A DNA stretch of 64,000 bases from Vulcanisaeta sp. JCM 14467. Lineage in GTDB: Archaea > Thermoproteota > Thermoprotei > Thermoproteales > Thermocladiaceae. Shown here piece after piece: positions 37,095 to 47,343 of the stretch. A program made the position numbers and the translations under genes. Positions within the stretch are counted from its first letter, which is position 1. Every line of letters begins with the position of its first letter. Under the pieces are notes generated by a model. It had not been told where the DNA came from. It searched no databases and was given only the letters and a program-made list of their open reading frames with translations. The stretch covers positions 21,576 to 85,575 of the forward strand of contig NZ_BBDM01000012.1 in assembly GCF_001316245.1 (NCBI RefSeq), read 5' to 3'.

Positions 37095-38181
37095 CCTTAA
37101 TAAGCATTAATGAAGCTGCATATGCAGGAAACACGCCACTAACTGGCGCATTTAGCATTTGGTCGATATCTATAATGCCCCTAAACCCAGCCCTACGTGA
37201 CGCTTCACGGGCTATATGCTTACCAATGCCAGCTATAACTGCATCGAATAATGATGGTTTAAATCCCATTGACGCAATCCATGATCTAACCTGCATTAAT
37301 GCCTCAAACACCTTAAATACCTGGGCTTCATATATGTACCGGGCTATCTCAATAATCTCGTCACTATTAAGCATGTTAGTATCTGCACAGGGAACACGCG
37401 AGAGCCTAACCATGGCCTCGTTAATGCTTTTACCCCTACCATCCGCTGTCTCTGACGTATATTCCTCAGAACTTATATAGCCTAAAACTAGGTGAACATC
37501 CCCCGTAAGTGCGAAACGCTCAAAGGATACTCTGGCGAAGTAGCCCTTATAGGGTACCTTATCCACTATGGTCGCCACATTAGCCCTTAAGGCACCTGTA
37601 TAGACTAGCTCACCAACAATTAATTTTTCAGGGTCCGTCCTACCCCTTACAGTCACCCTTCCATTTATCACGGGTATTATCGTCGTTGTCGTACTGCCAA
37701 TGTCTATGAATACGAAGTTAATGAGATTGAAAGCCCTACTCAGGCAGTTCTCCAGGTACCAGGCAGATGCTGCCCAATTAGCTGCGGCTATCCTTAGTGT
37801 GTCAGTTAATGCCTCGTTTGCCTTAACGAGTCTTATGTCGCTCGATACGTAGTAATTAGATAGTGAGTCATTAAAAACGTCCTCAACAGCATTTATTATG
37901 TACTTAACACCAACATCCTTAGTTTCAAACACATCACTCAATTCAGCAGTCATTGTGGATACGGTGTAGTACTTACCCTCACTGCTCAGGTTAAGGCGTA
38001 ATTTAATTTCGTTCAATTTCTGATATAATGAATCAGCACCATTTATCCAGATGGGATTGTAAACCCGAATTATATTATCTATATTAATTCGATTAGAACC
38101 CACGCTTAACTTTACAGCCTTAATGTACGCACCGCCTATGTCTAAGCCCACGACGGTGTATGATTCGTAGGGTTTACTCAT
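37066..38181 (-). CDS. mfnF: Methanofuran synthesis condensing enzyme, hydantoinase/oxoprolinase-like
   Basis: 371 residues. Actin-like ATPase-fold protein (H4MPT-linked C1 transfer family): GLDIGGAYIKAVKL at the start, FVFIDIGSTTTTIIPVINGRV in the middle and VIAGIGKHIARE near the end. MfnF joins the furan diphosphate (from MfnE) with glutamyl-tyramine, forming the ether bond of the methanofuran core. The paralogous relation to MfnE is functional only; the two folds differ. Intact, in the mfnE-mfnF pair, followed upstream by fae in the same direction. Confidence 0.85.
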   Translation of the reverse strand: MSKPYESYTVVGLDIGGAYIKAVKLSVGSNRINIDNIIRVYNPIWINGADSLYQKLNEIKLRLNLSSEGKYYTVSTMTAELSDVFETKDVGVKYIINAVEDVFNDSLSNYYVSSDIRLVKANEALTDTLRIAAANWAASAWYLENCLSRAFNLINFVFIDIGSTTTTIIPVINGRVTVRGRTDPEKLIVGELVYTGALRANVATIVDKVPYKGYFARVSFERFALTGDVHLVLGYISSEEYTSETADGRGKSINEAMVRLSRVPCADTNMLNSDEIIEIARYIYEAQVFKVFEALMQVRSWIASMGFKPSLFDAVIAGIGKHIAREASRRAGFRGIIDIDQMLNAPVSGVFPAYAASLMLIKGELNEEVCP

Positions 38182-38246
38182 GAATTCATCTCAAGAAGAG
38201 AATGTATTGATAATAGGTTTTAAGCTTATATGGATTTACCGCCGAA

Positions 38247-38771
38247 TCACTTCTTTTGATAGAACGGATGGGCTAGCTTATCCTTCTGTGCCAATATATC
38301 GTCTATCTTCGGCTCACCCGTCATGGCCCTCTTAATAGCCAGCTTAACGGCTTCATAATTATATTGATAGACCTTATCGGGATCCTTAGCCGCTGGGTGT
38401 ATGAATACGCCAGCAATTATTACGACATCATCAACTATATCCTTAGGAATAACACCCTCAGCAACAGAATCAACAACGGCCTTAGCAACTGCGTACTGAG
38501 CAGGGCCGAAGATCATCTCTGCCTGCTTCATATTCTCAATAGTCACCTTAGGAACTATCAACGTGAACGGCTTAGCCGGCCAGTTCGGGGTTATTACGGC
38601 ATATAATTTCGTATGTCCACGCGATTGATGCGCAAGACCAAAAGCAAATGCGATACCTGCTGGGCCGTCCTTATCACCAATTATTAAGTCTATGTGTGCA
38701 ACCTCATTACCTTCACCAACCAAAGCCTCACCAAACCTAATACCTAGCTTGGGCTTACTTACATTTGACAT
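38247..38771 (-). CDS. fae: Formaldehyde-activating enzyme
   Basis: Condenses formaldehyde with H4MPT to methylene-H4MPT. 174 residues, typical of stand-alone bacterial-type Fae. [23 protein letters not shown] holds the catalytic His (about residue 27); [15 protein letters not shown] and [17 protein letters not shown] are near-diagnostic. Not fused to hexulose phosphate synthase, unlike Fae-Hps of many archaea. TATTTAAG at 38798-38805 gives a transcription start next to ATG 38771. Intact, and convergent with nothing close: 66 nt from mfnF, 146 nt from glyA. Confidence 0.96.
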   Translation of the reverse strand: MSNVSKPKLGIRFGEALVGEGNEVAHIDLIIGDKDGPAGIAFAFGLAHQSRGHTKLYAVITPNWPAKPFTLIVPKVTIENMKQAEMIFGPAQYAVAKAVVDSVAEGVIPKDIVDDVVIIAGVFIHPAAKDPDKVYQYNYEAVKLAIKRAMTGEPKIDDILAQKDKLAHPFYQKK

Positions 38772-38797
38772 GCTTAATCACCGGTATGCAGCATCTT

Positions 38798-38805
38798 CTT
38801 AAATA
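38798..38805 (-). promoter_or_regulatory. TATA box of fae
   Basis: TATTTAAG on the minus strand, about 27 nt before the expected start site, so fae likely has its own promoter rather than depending on glyA. Confidence 0.5.
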
Positions 38806-38916
38806 TTAAAGCATTACTCCTCTAATAATTATAAAAAATAACTATATATCGATGAATATATTATTTCATGTACAATTATGACAAATTATTAAATAATTTC
38901 GAGGAAATTATTGTAA

Positions 38917-40210
38917 TTATACGAGAATCCTAAGATCAATGTCAACGCCTACATCCTTTGGGTGAAATCCATACTTAATCATCGTGAACTCCCTTCTAAA
39001 TTCAATGACTTCTTTCCTCACATTGCCTGAGTCTTCACCCTTAATTAATACCCTAGCCATGAACTCAGCGATTGCCTTCATTTCGTCCTTGCCCATTCCG
39101 AATCTTGTCATTTCCTGAACACCAAGTCTTAGCCCACTTAATTCGCCCCTAAATGCTTTGTCCCACGGTAGTGCGGTTTTGCTTACGATTATATTAGCCT
39201 CCTCAAGCAATGCTGCCGACTTAGCGCCGCCACCTAATTTAGCAACATCGACAAGTACTTGGTGAGTCCTTGTAAATCCCTTATTTTCAGCAACTACGTT
39301 AAACCCTAACGCATGTAGCTCCTCGGCTAAGGTCCTCGCATTCTCGACTATTTGCTTAGCATAGGCCTCACCGAACTTCATCATCTCTATACCGTCACGG
39401 CTGTTGCGGCATACCTATGGTGATGATAATTAGATGTTAAGCCGGGGAATACCGCCTTCTGTATTTTGCTAAATAACTCCTCATTATTTGTGAAAATGAT
39501 CCCTCCTGAGGACCAGGGAAGGTTTTATGAGTTGATGATGTCATAATATCAGCACCTAGCTCAAGTGGATTTGGAAATGCCTTACCAGCGATTAAGCCAA
39601 GTACGTGGGCTGAATCATGAAGTAATACGGCATTAACCTCATGAACAGCATCAAGAAGCTCCCTAACTGGGTGCGGAAATAAGTATACGGAGCTGCCCAG
39701 TATTACAATCTTCGGCTTAACTTCCCTTATCAACTTTATACTCTTATCAACATCTACATTAAATTCGTCATTATCCCAGGGTAAATTCATTACCTTTAAT
39801 CTTAAGATACCGGGTGCGCCATTGGCTCTATGACTTATGTGTGAACCTGCCGTTATTGGTATTGAGAGTATTGTGTCGCCAGGCTCCGTCAACGCCGCAT
39901 AGACTGCGGTATTAGCTATGGTGCCTGATATAGGCCTTACATCAACAAACTTTGCGTGAAATAATTGTCTCATTATATCTGTGAGCAAACCCTCAAGGGC
40001 GTCAATGTACTTAGTCCCTTGGTAATACCTATTACCTAACGTACCTTCTGCGTACCTACCCTCCATGTCGTTTAGATAGACGTACTCCGCCAGTGGACTC
40101 ATCACGTTTTCGCTGGCTATTAGATTTATGGATTCCAGCCTACGCCATCTATTATGTACTTTAACAAGGTCCAAAACCCTACTTAGTGCTGAATCGATAT
40201 CTAACGACAT
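38917..40210 (-). CDS. glyA: Serine hydroxymethyltransferase (probably H4MPT-dependent), 2 frameshifts
   Basis: PLP enzyme exchanging a C1 unit between serine and glycine via methylene-H4MPT in archaea. N-terminal [15 protein letters not shown] and [27 protein letters not shown], and the PLP Lys in [13 protein letters not shown] (about residue 221). Two breaks, each a lost G: near 39505 (repair [26 protein letters not shown]) and near 39390 (repair [15 protein letters not shown]). The restored protein is about 430 residues. Upstream of fae in the same direction, tying the C1 pool to amino acid metabolism. SHMT is essential, so its breaks argue for sequence error. Confidence 0.93.
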
Positions 40211-40324
40211 TTAAGAATGATAAGCCCTAATCTATTAAAGCTTTAATATCCTGCCCAATTAACCTATTCCTTTGGGTATTACGAAGCGGTGGATTAATTA
40301 ATCTCTACGCAGAATAGGAGAGAG

Positions 40325-42147
40325 ATGGCCACCAGTAGTAATGACATTAAGTTTATCGATGTTGTGAAGGCACTCGAGAGTATTGAGGCGACTACTCAAA
40401 GGACTGTGATGGCTAAGCTACTCTCATCGCTCCTCAAGAAGACTCCACCAAACGTTATTGATAAGGTCATTTACTTCATACTCGGTCAATTAAGGCCTGA
40501 CTGGGAGGGTGTGGAGCTTGGTGTTGCTGAGAAGCTCACCTTCAGGGCCATTGCCAACGCCACCGGCGTGCCTGTTAAGCAGGTTGAGGACCTATACAAG
40601 AGGCTCGGTGACGTTGGCGAGACCGCAAGGAGAATAATGAGTAGTAAGCCGCAGCAGGCCGGTGGTAAGTCAATACTTGAGTTCTTCGGCGGTGGCGCAA
40701 CTGAGGAGTTGACCATGGGTAAGGTGTACGACACATTAATATCCATAGCAAGGGCGAGTGGTGAAGGTGCCCAGGACACTAAGGTTAAGCTACTAACCTA
40801 CCTATTCTCAAGGGCTAAGCCCGAGGAGGCTAAGTACATTGCCAGGTTTGTAATTGGTAGGTTGAGGCTTGGTGTTGCTGATATGACAATACTTGACGCC
40901 TTGTCAGATGCCTATAAGGTGCCTAGGGAAGCCCTCGAGAGGGCTTACCACATTTACCCAGACCTTGGCTACATAGCAAAGATGGTTGCTCAAGAGGGTC
41001 AGAATGCGCTGGCTAAGATTCATGTGACGCCTGGCGTGCCCATACAACCAATGCTTGCTGAGAGGTTAAGCACTTCCGCAGAGATCCTGGCTAAGTTGGG
41101 TGGTATTGCCATGGTTGAGTATAAGTATGATGGTGAGAGGGCTCAGGTTCATAAGACTAGGGATGGGGAGGTTAGGATATTCAGTAGGAGGCTTGAGAAC
41201 ATAACGTATGCTTATCCGGATGTGGCTGAGTATGTTAAGGAGGCTATTGATGCCAAGGAGTTCATTGTTGAGGGTGAGATAGTGGCGATAGACCTGACAC
41301 GGGTGAGTTTAGACCCTTCCAGGAATTGATGCATAGGAAGAGGAAGCACGATATCAAGGAGGCAATGAAGGAATACCCAGTCAACATATTCCTATTTGAT
41401 GTAATGTATGTTGATGGCCAGGACTTAACAAACCTACCACTCATTGATAGGAAGAGGAAGCTACTCGAGATCCTCAAACCAAGTGAGTATGTGCATCTCG
41501 CCACGTGGAGGGTCATAAATGATGCTGAGGAGTTGGATAAGTTCTTCCATGAGGCCATAAGCGATGGTTGTGAGGGTGTCATGTGTAAGTCCATTAAGGC
41601 TGACTCGATCTATGAAATGGGCGCCAGGGGCTGGCTCTGGATTAAGTATAAGCGTGACTATAGGAGTGAGTTGACGGATACCCTGGACCTAGTGGTTGTT
41701 GGTGCCTTCTGGGGCCGTGGTAAGAGGGCTGGGACCTACGGCGCACTACTGATTGCTGCTTACGACCCGAAGACTGACCAGTTCTACACAGTGAGTAAGG
41801 TGGGTAGTGGATTCACGGACGAGGACCTGGTGAAGCTTAAGCAGATGCTTGACCCGTACAGGATACCGCATAGGCATCCGAGGGTCGTCTCTAAGATGGA
41901 ACCAGACGTGTGGTTCGTGCCAGCCGTGGTGCTTGAGATAATTGGTGCTGAGATAACCCTGAGCCCACTGCACACGTGCTGCATGGGCGCCATTAGGCCT
42001 GATGTTGGTTTAGCCATTAGGTTTCCGAGGTTCACTGGGCGCTATAGGACTGATAAGTCGCCTGAGCAGGCGACCACGGTGGATGAAATCCTCGAAATGT
42101 ATAAGGAGCAGAAGAAGGTGAAGATAGAGGAGGGTGCGAACCCGTAG
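40325..42147 (+). CDS. lig: ATP-dependent DNA ligase, frameshifted
   Basis: Archaeal replicative ligase of about 607 residues. N-terminal DNA-binding domain, then the nucleotidyl-transfer motif [15 protein letters not shown] with the adenylated Lys near residue 268, motif [13 protein letters not shown], motif IV EGVMCKS, motif V WIKYKRDY and an OB domain ([14 protein letters not shown]). A lost C near 41293 splits it; repair gives [22 protein letters not shown]. Single gene facing the C1 island's glyA. An essential gene, so a true break is improbable. Confidence 0.96.
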
Positions 42148-42171
42148 GAGTGCATTAGATTGATTAAACGA

Positions 42172-42714
42172 TTATTCACCGCCCTCCTCCTTCAATACCC
42201 TTTCCAACGTCCACCTTGTCGCCCTAATTATCTCCCTAAGCCTCTCATCGCTCCTGTAATTCCTAATGACTATGCCAACCACGTTATCACCATCAAGCTT
42301 GACCTCATAATTAAAGGCCTCCTCACGTCTCAACTGGCCGTCCTTAACGAGTTTATCATCCTCCTGTTTGAAGCCCTCGAGTATTTTATCCTTAAAGAAC
42401 CTCCTGAACGCCGTGTTATCCTTATTGAATGGCTTTATCGGCTTAATGCTAATCCCATTCTCATAAACCTCCACCGTACCCAGCAGCTCATTACCGACCC
42501 TAGACCTTATCTCTCTCGTCTCCACCAGCTTGCCAAGGTCCTGCTGCTTACTCACTAACTCCGTAGCTGGGACTATTGATTGCGACTTAATTATATTGTC
42601 AATAAAGCTCTTAACCTCATTCAATAAGTCAAGCTCCTCCTGAAGCTCCTTAATCCTGCTATCCAACTTATCCCTAAGCTCGAGCAATTTCTTAACATCT
42701 ACTGTGTTTTCCAC
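42172..42714 (-). CDS. Conserved hypothetical coiled-coil protein
   Basis: 180 residues. An N-terminal coiled coil (residues about 5-45, Leu/Glu/Lys heptads) is followed by a mixed alpha/beta domain with VEVYENGISIKPIKPFNKDN. No Cys, no catalytic motif, no membrane segment. I do not know the family; it looks like a crenarchaeal conserved protein. Convergent with the ligase and divergent from the PfkB kinase. Confidence 0.6.
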   Translation of the reverse strand: MENTVDVKKLLELRDKLDSRIKELQEELDLLNEVKSFIDNIIKSQSIVPATELVSKQQDLGKLVETREIRSRVGNELLGTVEVYENGISIKPIKPFNKDNTAFRRFFKDKILEGFKQEDDKLVKDGQLRREEAFNYEVKLDGDNVVGIVIRNYRSDERLREIIRATRWTLERVLKEEGGE

Positions 42715-42751
42715 GGTTAAGAATTAATAAGTCCAGTTAATAAAGCTACGC

Positions 42752-43710
42752 GTGAAGAAGCAGTCGGTAGTACTGTCAATGGGCAATCTGAACCTAGACA
42801 TTTACATTAAGACTGACGCAATACCAAGGCCTGATGAATCCGTTGATGCCTACGAGACCTACATGGGCGGTGGAGGCTCCGCGGCAAACTTCTCCGTCGC
42901 TGTGGCTAGGCTTGGGCTTGGCTCCAGGTTCCTGGGTTCCGTGGGTAATGATCAATTTGGCGACATGTTAATTAGGGAATTGGAGTCAGAGGGTGTTGAT
43001 ACCAGGTTTATAAAGCGTGTTAGTCATGAGAGGACGGGTACCGTGGTGGTCATCGTCGGCTTAGATGGGTCTAAGCGAATGATTAGGTATCCGGGGCTAA
43101 CCTGGGGTTGACGCCCAATGATATTACTAGTGATGTCATGAGTGGTGTATCGCACGTTCATGTAGCTCTCGGTAGGGTTGAAATTATTGAGGCGGCAAAG
43201 CGGATTGCTAAGTCCCTTGGATTAACGGTCTCGGTAGATGGGGGCACGCCATTGGCTAGGAAGGGGCTTGACGTAATTAAGGATGTCATTAACAATGTTG
43301 ATATCTGGTTCATGAATAGTTTTGAGGCGAGGGAGTTGGGGCATTCAGAGAATGTTGTTAGGGCTGCGGAGAATATAGCAAGTAGGGTTGAGGTTAGGGA
43401 GTTGATAGTTACGCTTGGTTCCCGTGGGGCATTACTGCTTAGGGATGGTGAGGTTAAGTATTCTGATGCGTTTAAGGTTCCTCCAGTGGATACCACGGGT
43501 GCTGGTGATACCTTCGCAGCGGCCTACGTGGTCGCCTCCGTACTCGACCTAGACCCAATAGATAAGTTAATCTTCGCTAATGCAGCAGCTTCACTTAAAG
43601 TCATGAGGAGAGGTGCTAGGTCATCGCCCAGGTTAAATGAGGTCATTGATTTCCTCGAATCCCTTGGATATGCCAAGTTGGCAGATGAAATATTAAATAA
43701 GCTTTCCTAA
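42752..43710 (+). CDS. PfkB-family carbohydrate/nucleoside kinase, frameshifted
   Basis: About 320 residues in the ribokinase fold. MGNLNLDIYIK, GGGGSAANFSVAVARLG (sugar binding) and the catalytic DTTGAGDTFAAAY near the C-terminus with its Asp. A lost G near 43094 splits the frame; repair gives RYPGANLGLTPNDITSDV. The substrate (ribose, fructose-6-P, KDG or a nucleoside) cannot be told from sequence. Begins with GTG 42752, divergent from the coiled-coil gene. Confidence 0.85.
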
Positions 43711-43779
43711 GTTGTTTAGTAATGGAAAAAACTTATATATGTAGGGACTACTTTCTGTATTGGGAGTTAGGGGATTACC

Positions 43780-44118
43780 GTGTCTAAGGTTAACGTACAG
43801 GTTAAGGTTAAGTACTGTGATGGCACTTGGTGTAACTTCCAATACTTCAGGTGCGCCAAGAAGGCTTTGAAGATCGCCAGACAGGGTAATAGGATAATTA
43901 CCCAATGCACACTATTTGGTGGATCCTGCATAGGGTATAAGTGTCAGTACGCAGTCTGCGAGGCCCACGTGATGGCTCCAGACGGTAGGTGCTTGCTCGA
44001 TCTTAGGAATATGGAGGCCAAGGAGAGGGATATCGTTGAGGAGGCTAGGAAGCTTGATCAACAAGCCTCAGTAATTAATAGGCATTTAAAGAAGCTTGGG
44101 CTTAAGGACTACATGTAG
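43780..44118 (+). CDS. Hypothetical protein with conserved cysteines
   Basis: 112 residues. A Cys-rich first half (about residues 13-60; YCDGTWCNF, QCTLFGGSCIGYKCQYAVC) suggests a metal-binding or disulfide-bonded fold, followed by a charged helix (EAKERDIVEEARKLDQQ). No known domain recognised. TATA-like AACTTATATATG at about 43730 lies upstream of GTG 43780. Nine nt before the next gene, so probably co-transcribed with it. Confidence 0.6.
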   Translation: MSKVNVQVKVKYCDGTWCNFQYFRCAKKALKIARQGNRIITQCTLFGGSCIGYKCQYAVCEAHVMAPDGRCLLDLRNMEAKERDIVEEARKLDQQASVINRHLKKLGLKDYM

Positions 44119-44126
44119 GTCACCCA

Positions 44127-44807
44127 ATGATCAAAGCCATAATCTTAACGGCAGGGCTTGGTGAAAGGCTAAGACCACTTACCTACCTAGTCCCTAAGCC
44201 ATACCTGCCGCTTCGTGATGGCCTAATCATTGAACGAATACTGAGCTGGGTTTTATCCCAGGGCCTTAAATATGATGATGTGATAGTGGTGACGGCATAC
44301 ATGGCTGATAAGGTCATATCCATATTGGGTAATTCAATGCCTGGCATTAAATTCGTAGTGGCCGATCAACTATTAGGTACTGCTGGGCAGTTATGGTATG
44401 TGAAGGAACTCATTAATGATAATGATGATGTAATAGTCATTAATGGTGATGTATTGACTAACGTTTCCTTGGTGAAGGCCCTTGACTATCATAAGTTAAG
44501 CAATGCCGATATGACTATAGTCTCGATTAAGTACAAACTAACCGCTAGGTACGGCGTACTTGACATAGGCCCCAATGGTGAGTTTAAGGGATGGCTTGAG
44601 AAGCCCGTTATAACGTTGCCGATAGTAACTGGTATATACATAATGAAGGGATTGTTAATTAGGAAATTGAGTAAGGAGAGACTCGATATGAATAAGTATG
44701 TGGAGGACCTACGGCAAAACAATGCAAGGATCATGGTTTTCCTGGCCGATGCCGACTATGTTGACCTTGGGGTACCTCAGGATTACCTTAACTCATTGGT
44801 TGCATGA
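44127..44807 (+). CDS. Sugar-1-phosphate nucleotidyltransferase
   Basis: 226 residues: NTP_transferase fold with the nucleotide-binding loop ILTAGLGERLRPLTYLVPKPYLPL at the N-terminus, VINGDVL for the metal-binding Asp, and GWLEKP. It makes an NDP-sugar (GDP-mannose or dTDP/UDP-glucose type). It lacks the C-terminal left-handed helix of bifunctional forms. Likely supports glycosylation; the glycosyltransferase gene lies 5 kb further on. Confidence 0.85.
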   Translation: MIKAIILTAGLGERLRPLTYLVPKPYLPLRDGLIIERILSWVLSQGLKYDDVIVVTAYMADKVISILGNSMPGIKFVVADQLLGTAGQLWYVKELINDNDDVIVINGDVLTNVSLVKALDYHKLSNADMTIVSIKYKLTARYGVLDIGPNGEFKGWLEKPVITLPIVTGIYIMKGLLIRKLSKERLDMNKYVEDLRQNNARIMVFLADADYVDLGVPQDYLNSLVA

Positions 44808-44871
44808 CCATTGTACCATAAATCATTCAACGCAATATATATAAACAATTAAAATAAGGGAATTATTAATA

Positions 44872-45651
44872 ATGTCTAGGGCTGTTTGTCCAGGACTTGA
44901 AAGGACGGCAAGCGGCTATATGTGTATGTATGCGCAGAGGCCGATCAATCCATTTCAATGGTATTGTTTTGGTGATTATTTCGAGTGCCCAATATATGTT
45001 CAGTACATGAAAACCAAGGGCGTTCAGGCAAAGGCCGAGACCAAGCCCTCACAGACTGTACAGCCATTACAGCAACAAGCTCAACAGCAGACCCAGCAGA
45101 TAGCCACTACCATGCAGGTTACCGCAGTGACTACCCGCGTCGAGGTTACGGGTGATACCGAGGATGAGTTGATTAGGAGTAGTGAGTCGATAATATCCAG
45201 GTTTGAGGGTAGTGCTAAGACCCTTAATGATAAGTGGAAGGATTATGAGAACTCTGTACAATCAACTAGGCAGAGTTGGGAGGTTGAGAAGGCTAGGTTG
45301 AGAAGGTACATGGTCATTCTTGAGAGGATTCGGGATAAGTACACTGAGGATCTTAAGGAGGTTGAGCTTAGGAGGAGTATGGGGCTTATTAATGATGATG
45401 CCTACAATAAGCTTAGGGATAGTATTCAGAAGAAGCTTGATAAGATTAGTGATAAGCTTAAGGAGCTGAACGCCAGGTATCAGGAAGTTGAATCAACAAT
45501 TAACCAGCATTATAAGAGGCTGTTAATGACCACGGTGACGCCTGAGGTCAGTAAGCTTAAGCTTTCCCTGGCTAAGCTTGAGGAGATGTATAGGGATGGC
45601 AAGATCAGTAAGGAGGTTTATGAGAAGTTGAAGGCTGAGATTGAGGGGTGA
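44872..45651 (+). CDS. Coiled-coil protein with N-terminal cysteine domain
   Basis: 259 residues. The first 45 (CPGLERTASGYMCMYAQ...CFGDYFECPIYVQY) hold five Cys, perhaps a zinc domain. A Gln/Thr-rich linker follows (about 55-85), then a long coiled coil (about 100-255). The coiled coil shares the block [RK]xxGLI[ND]DDxY with the next gene, so the two are probably paralogues. It may be a cytoskeletal or adaptor protein; I do not recognise a family. Overall ESCRT-III-like secondary structure is possible but unsupported by specific residues. Confidence 0.6.
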   Translation: MSRAVCPGLERTASGYMCMYAQRPINPFQWYCFGDYFECPIYVQYMKTKGVQAKAETKPSQTVQPLQQQAQQQTQQIATTMQVTAVTTRVEVTGDTEDELIRSSESIISRFEGSAKTLNDKWKDYENSVQSTRQSWEVEKARLRRYMVILERIRDKYTEDLKEVELRRSMGLINDDAYNKLRDSIQKKLDKISDKLKELNARYQEVESTINQHYKRLLMTTVTPEVSKLKLSLAKLEEMYRDGKISKEVYEKLKAEIEG

Positions 45652-45655
45652 TTTC

Positions 45656-46219
45656 ATGAGCGAGGAAATGCTGAAGATATACGAGGAGCTACTAAAGCAA
45701 ATTAATAAGGCGTATGACAATTATACCGAACAAATAAAGCGACTTAACAACATGTGGGCTGACTATAAGACTGCAGTTAGTAATGTCAAGCGAAATTGGG
45801 ATGCAGACAACATATTATTGGCACTCAGGGTTAACGAACTTAAGGCCAGTATTGACTCACTACGTGAAGAACTCGAAATGCTCAAGGTTAAGAAGGAACT
45901 TGGTCTCATTGATGATGATGAATACTCCAAATCCTCAACCGAACTTACAGATACATTAACGAAGCTAACCAATATGTATGAGGAGGCTAAGTCGAAGATT
46001 GACGAGATAGATAAGGGTATTAAGGAGCATTGGTTTAGGTCAATGGATGTAACCTCACTAACCACTGACCAGGTCGATAGCATGATTAAAGAGCTTGAGG
46101 ATAATAGGGCTAAGGGTGAAGTACCTGATGATGTATATAACAGGGTTAAGGCTGACCTCGAGCTTGTGAGGAGAGTCGTCCAGGCCCTGGCACTAATAAA
46201 GACTGAATCAAAAACCTGA
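45656..46219 (+). CDS. Coiled-coil protein, paralogue of the preceding gene
   Basis: 188 residues, almost entirely coiled coil, with KKELGLIDDDEYSKS matching the upstream protein and a short C-terminal helix pair. The ATG at 45656 follows GGGGTGATTT; the start lies 5 nt after the upstream stop. The pair probably forms one complex or filament. No catalytic motif. Confidence 0.6.
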   Translation: MSEEMLKIYEELLKQINKAYDNYTEQIKRLNNMWADYKTAVSNVKRNWDADNILLALRVNELKASIDSLREELEMLKVKKELGLIDDDEYSKSSTELTDTLTKLTNMYEEAKSKIDEIDKGIKEHWFRSMDVTSLTTDQVDSMIKELEDNRAKGEVPDDVYNRVKADLELVRRVVQALALIKTESKT

Positions 46220-46248
46220 ATTAATAACGTTCATTTAAAAATAATTAG

Positions 46249-47255
46249 TTACGTATTTGATGTTGAGGAGTTCAATCTGTGAATTCTAACAGCCTCCTTG
46301 TAGGACTTTATTATACCGTATAACCCAATTATGCCAACCACGGAAATCACAAGTAGGAACCCTATGTCTATTGCGTCGAGGTTTGGTATTGGTATTCCGG
46401 TGCTTATGGCCCACGCATCTATTTGCGGAAGGAAGATTATCAAGAGACCAACCAGGGCGAATACTAAGCCTCCGTAATAAAGCGTGATACCCGCCGTCTT
46501 CCTACCCACGTACTTAACCTCCTCCTCCGTGAACTTCTTAGCCCTTAGTAATCCGCCGAAAACAGCGCCAAGTATTACCTGCATTATCATGGTTCCTATC
46601 CCAAACATTAGACCGGGCAGTGGTGCGTACCAAATACTCGGCATTTCGGGGGCGAGCACAAACGTTATTATTGACGCATAGGCACCAAAGCCGAAGCCAG
46701 CTATTAATCCGTGCACAATAGTCATCTTTATCGGAACCTCCCTCGGGTGAGCCTCATGAAGCGGTATTCTCTTGGCCTCATTCGTATGGTGCTGATGACC
46801 ACCGAGTAATACGTCAATTGGTATATGTATGTACTTACCCCTCAGGATGTATGAACCGGCTATGGCCATGACAAGACCAACCACGAAGTATACCGGCCCA
46901 TCTAGGTTATACTTCATGTAGAAGTAGGCAAGTCCTATGTAGCTAGTGTTGTTAAAAGAGCTCTCTGTATCGTGAAGCCCAGGGAGAATAGGAAACCAGC
47001 CTTCATACCGCCCTTCGTACTATACGCACCAACTGCGTAACTGAAGGTTATCGGCCACGTGTGCTCATCAGGTGTTATTCCATGGAGCATCCCAAGGAAT
47101 AACGACACTATTAGTATTTCGACGACCGGTAATTGACTTGGTGGGTGGAGTAGGAAGTTTATGTTAAATATTCCCAGTCCAAGCACTACCATGGCTAGCG
47201 TAAGCATTATCAGGTTCATCGACTGTATTAGACCCAATCGTGTTTTCATGTTCAT
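46249..47255 (-). CDS. NicO/UreH-type metal or sulfite-family membrane transporter, frameshifted
   Basis: About 335 residues, six to seven hydrophobic helices. LGMLHGITPDEHTWPITFSY is a strong signature of high-affinity nickel/cobalt (NicO/UreH-like) transporters; a His-rich loop (GGHQHHTNEAKR) follows in the second part. A break near 46965 separates the first helices from the rest. Adding one T gives QRALFNNTSYIGLAYFYMKYN. Its neighbour is a CDF metal exporter, pointing to metal homeostasis. Nickel versus cobalt is undecided. Confidence 0.75.
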
Positions 47256-47343
47256 TAGGGTTACCCTAAAGTAGGGGTTAATAAACCCTTCTGGCTCAGT
47301 TAGTTTTATAAATCTGATATCGGATTAGTTATCGATTTAGAAC

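Noticed and set aside
12558..40210. Methanogenesis island
   Set aside because: No methyl-coenzyme M reductase, Mtr, Mer, heterodisulfide reductase or F420-dependent Mtd genes are present. The dehydrogenase is MtdB, so the genes fit formaldehyde/C1 metabolism.
40325..42147. Programmed recoding in DNA ligase
   Set aside because: The break is a lost C in CCC with no slippery or stimulatory structure seen; error is simpler.
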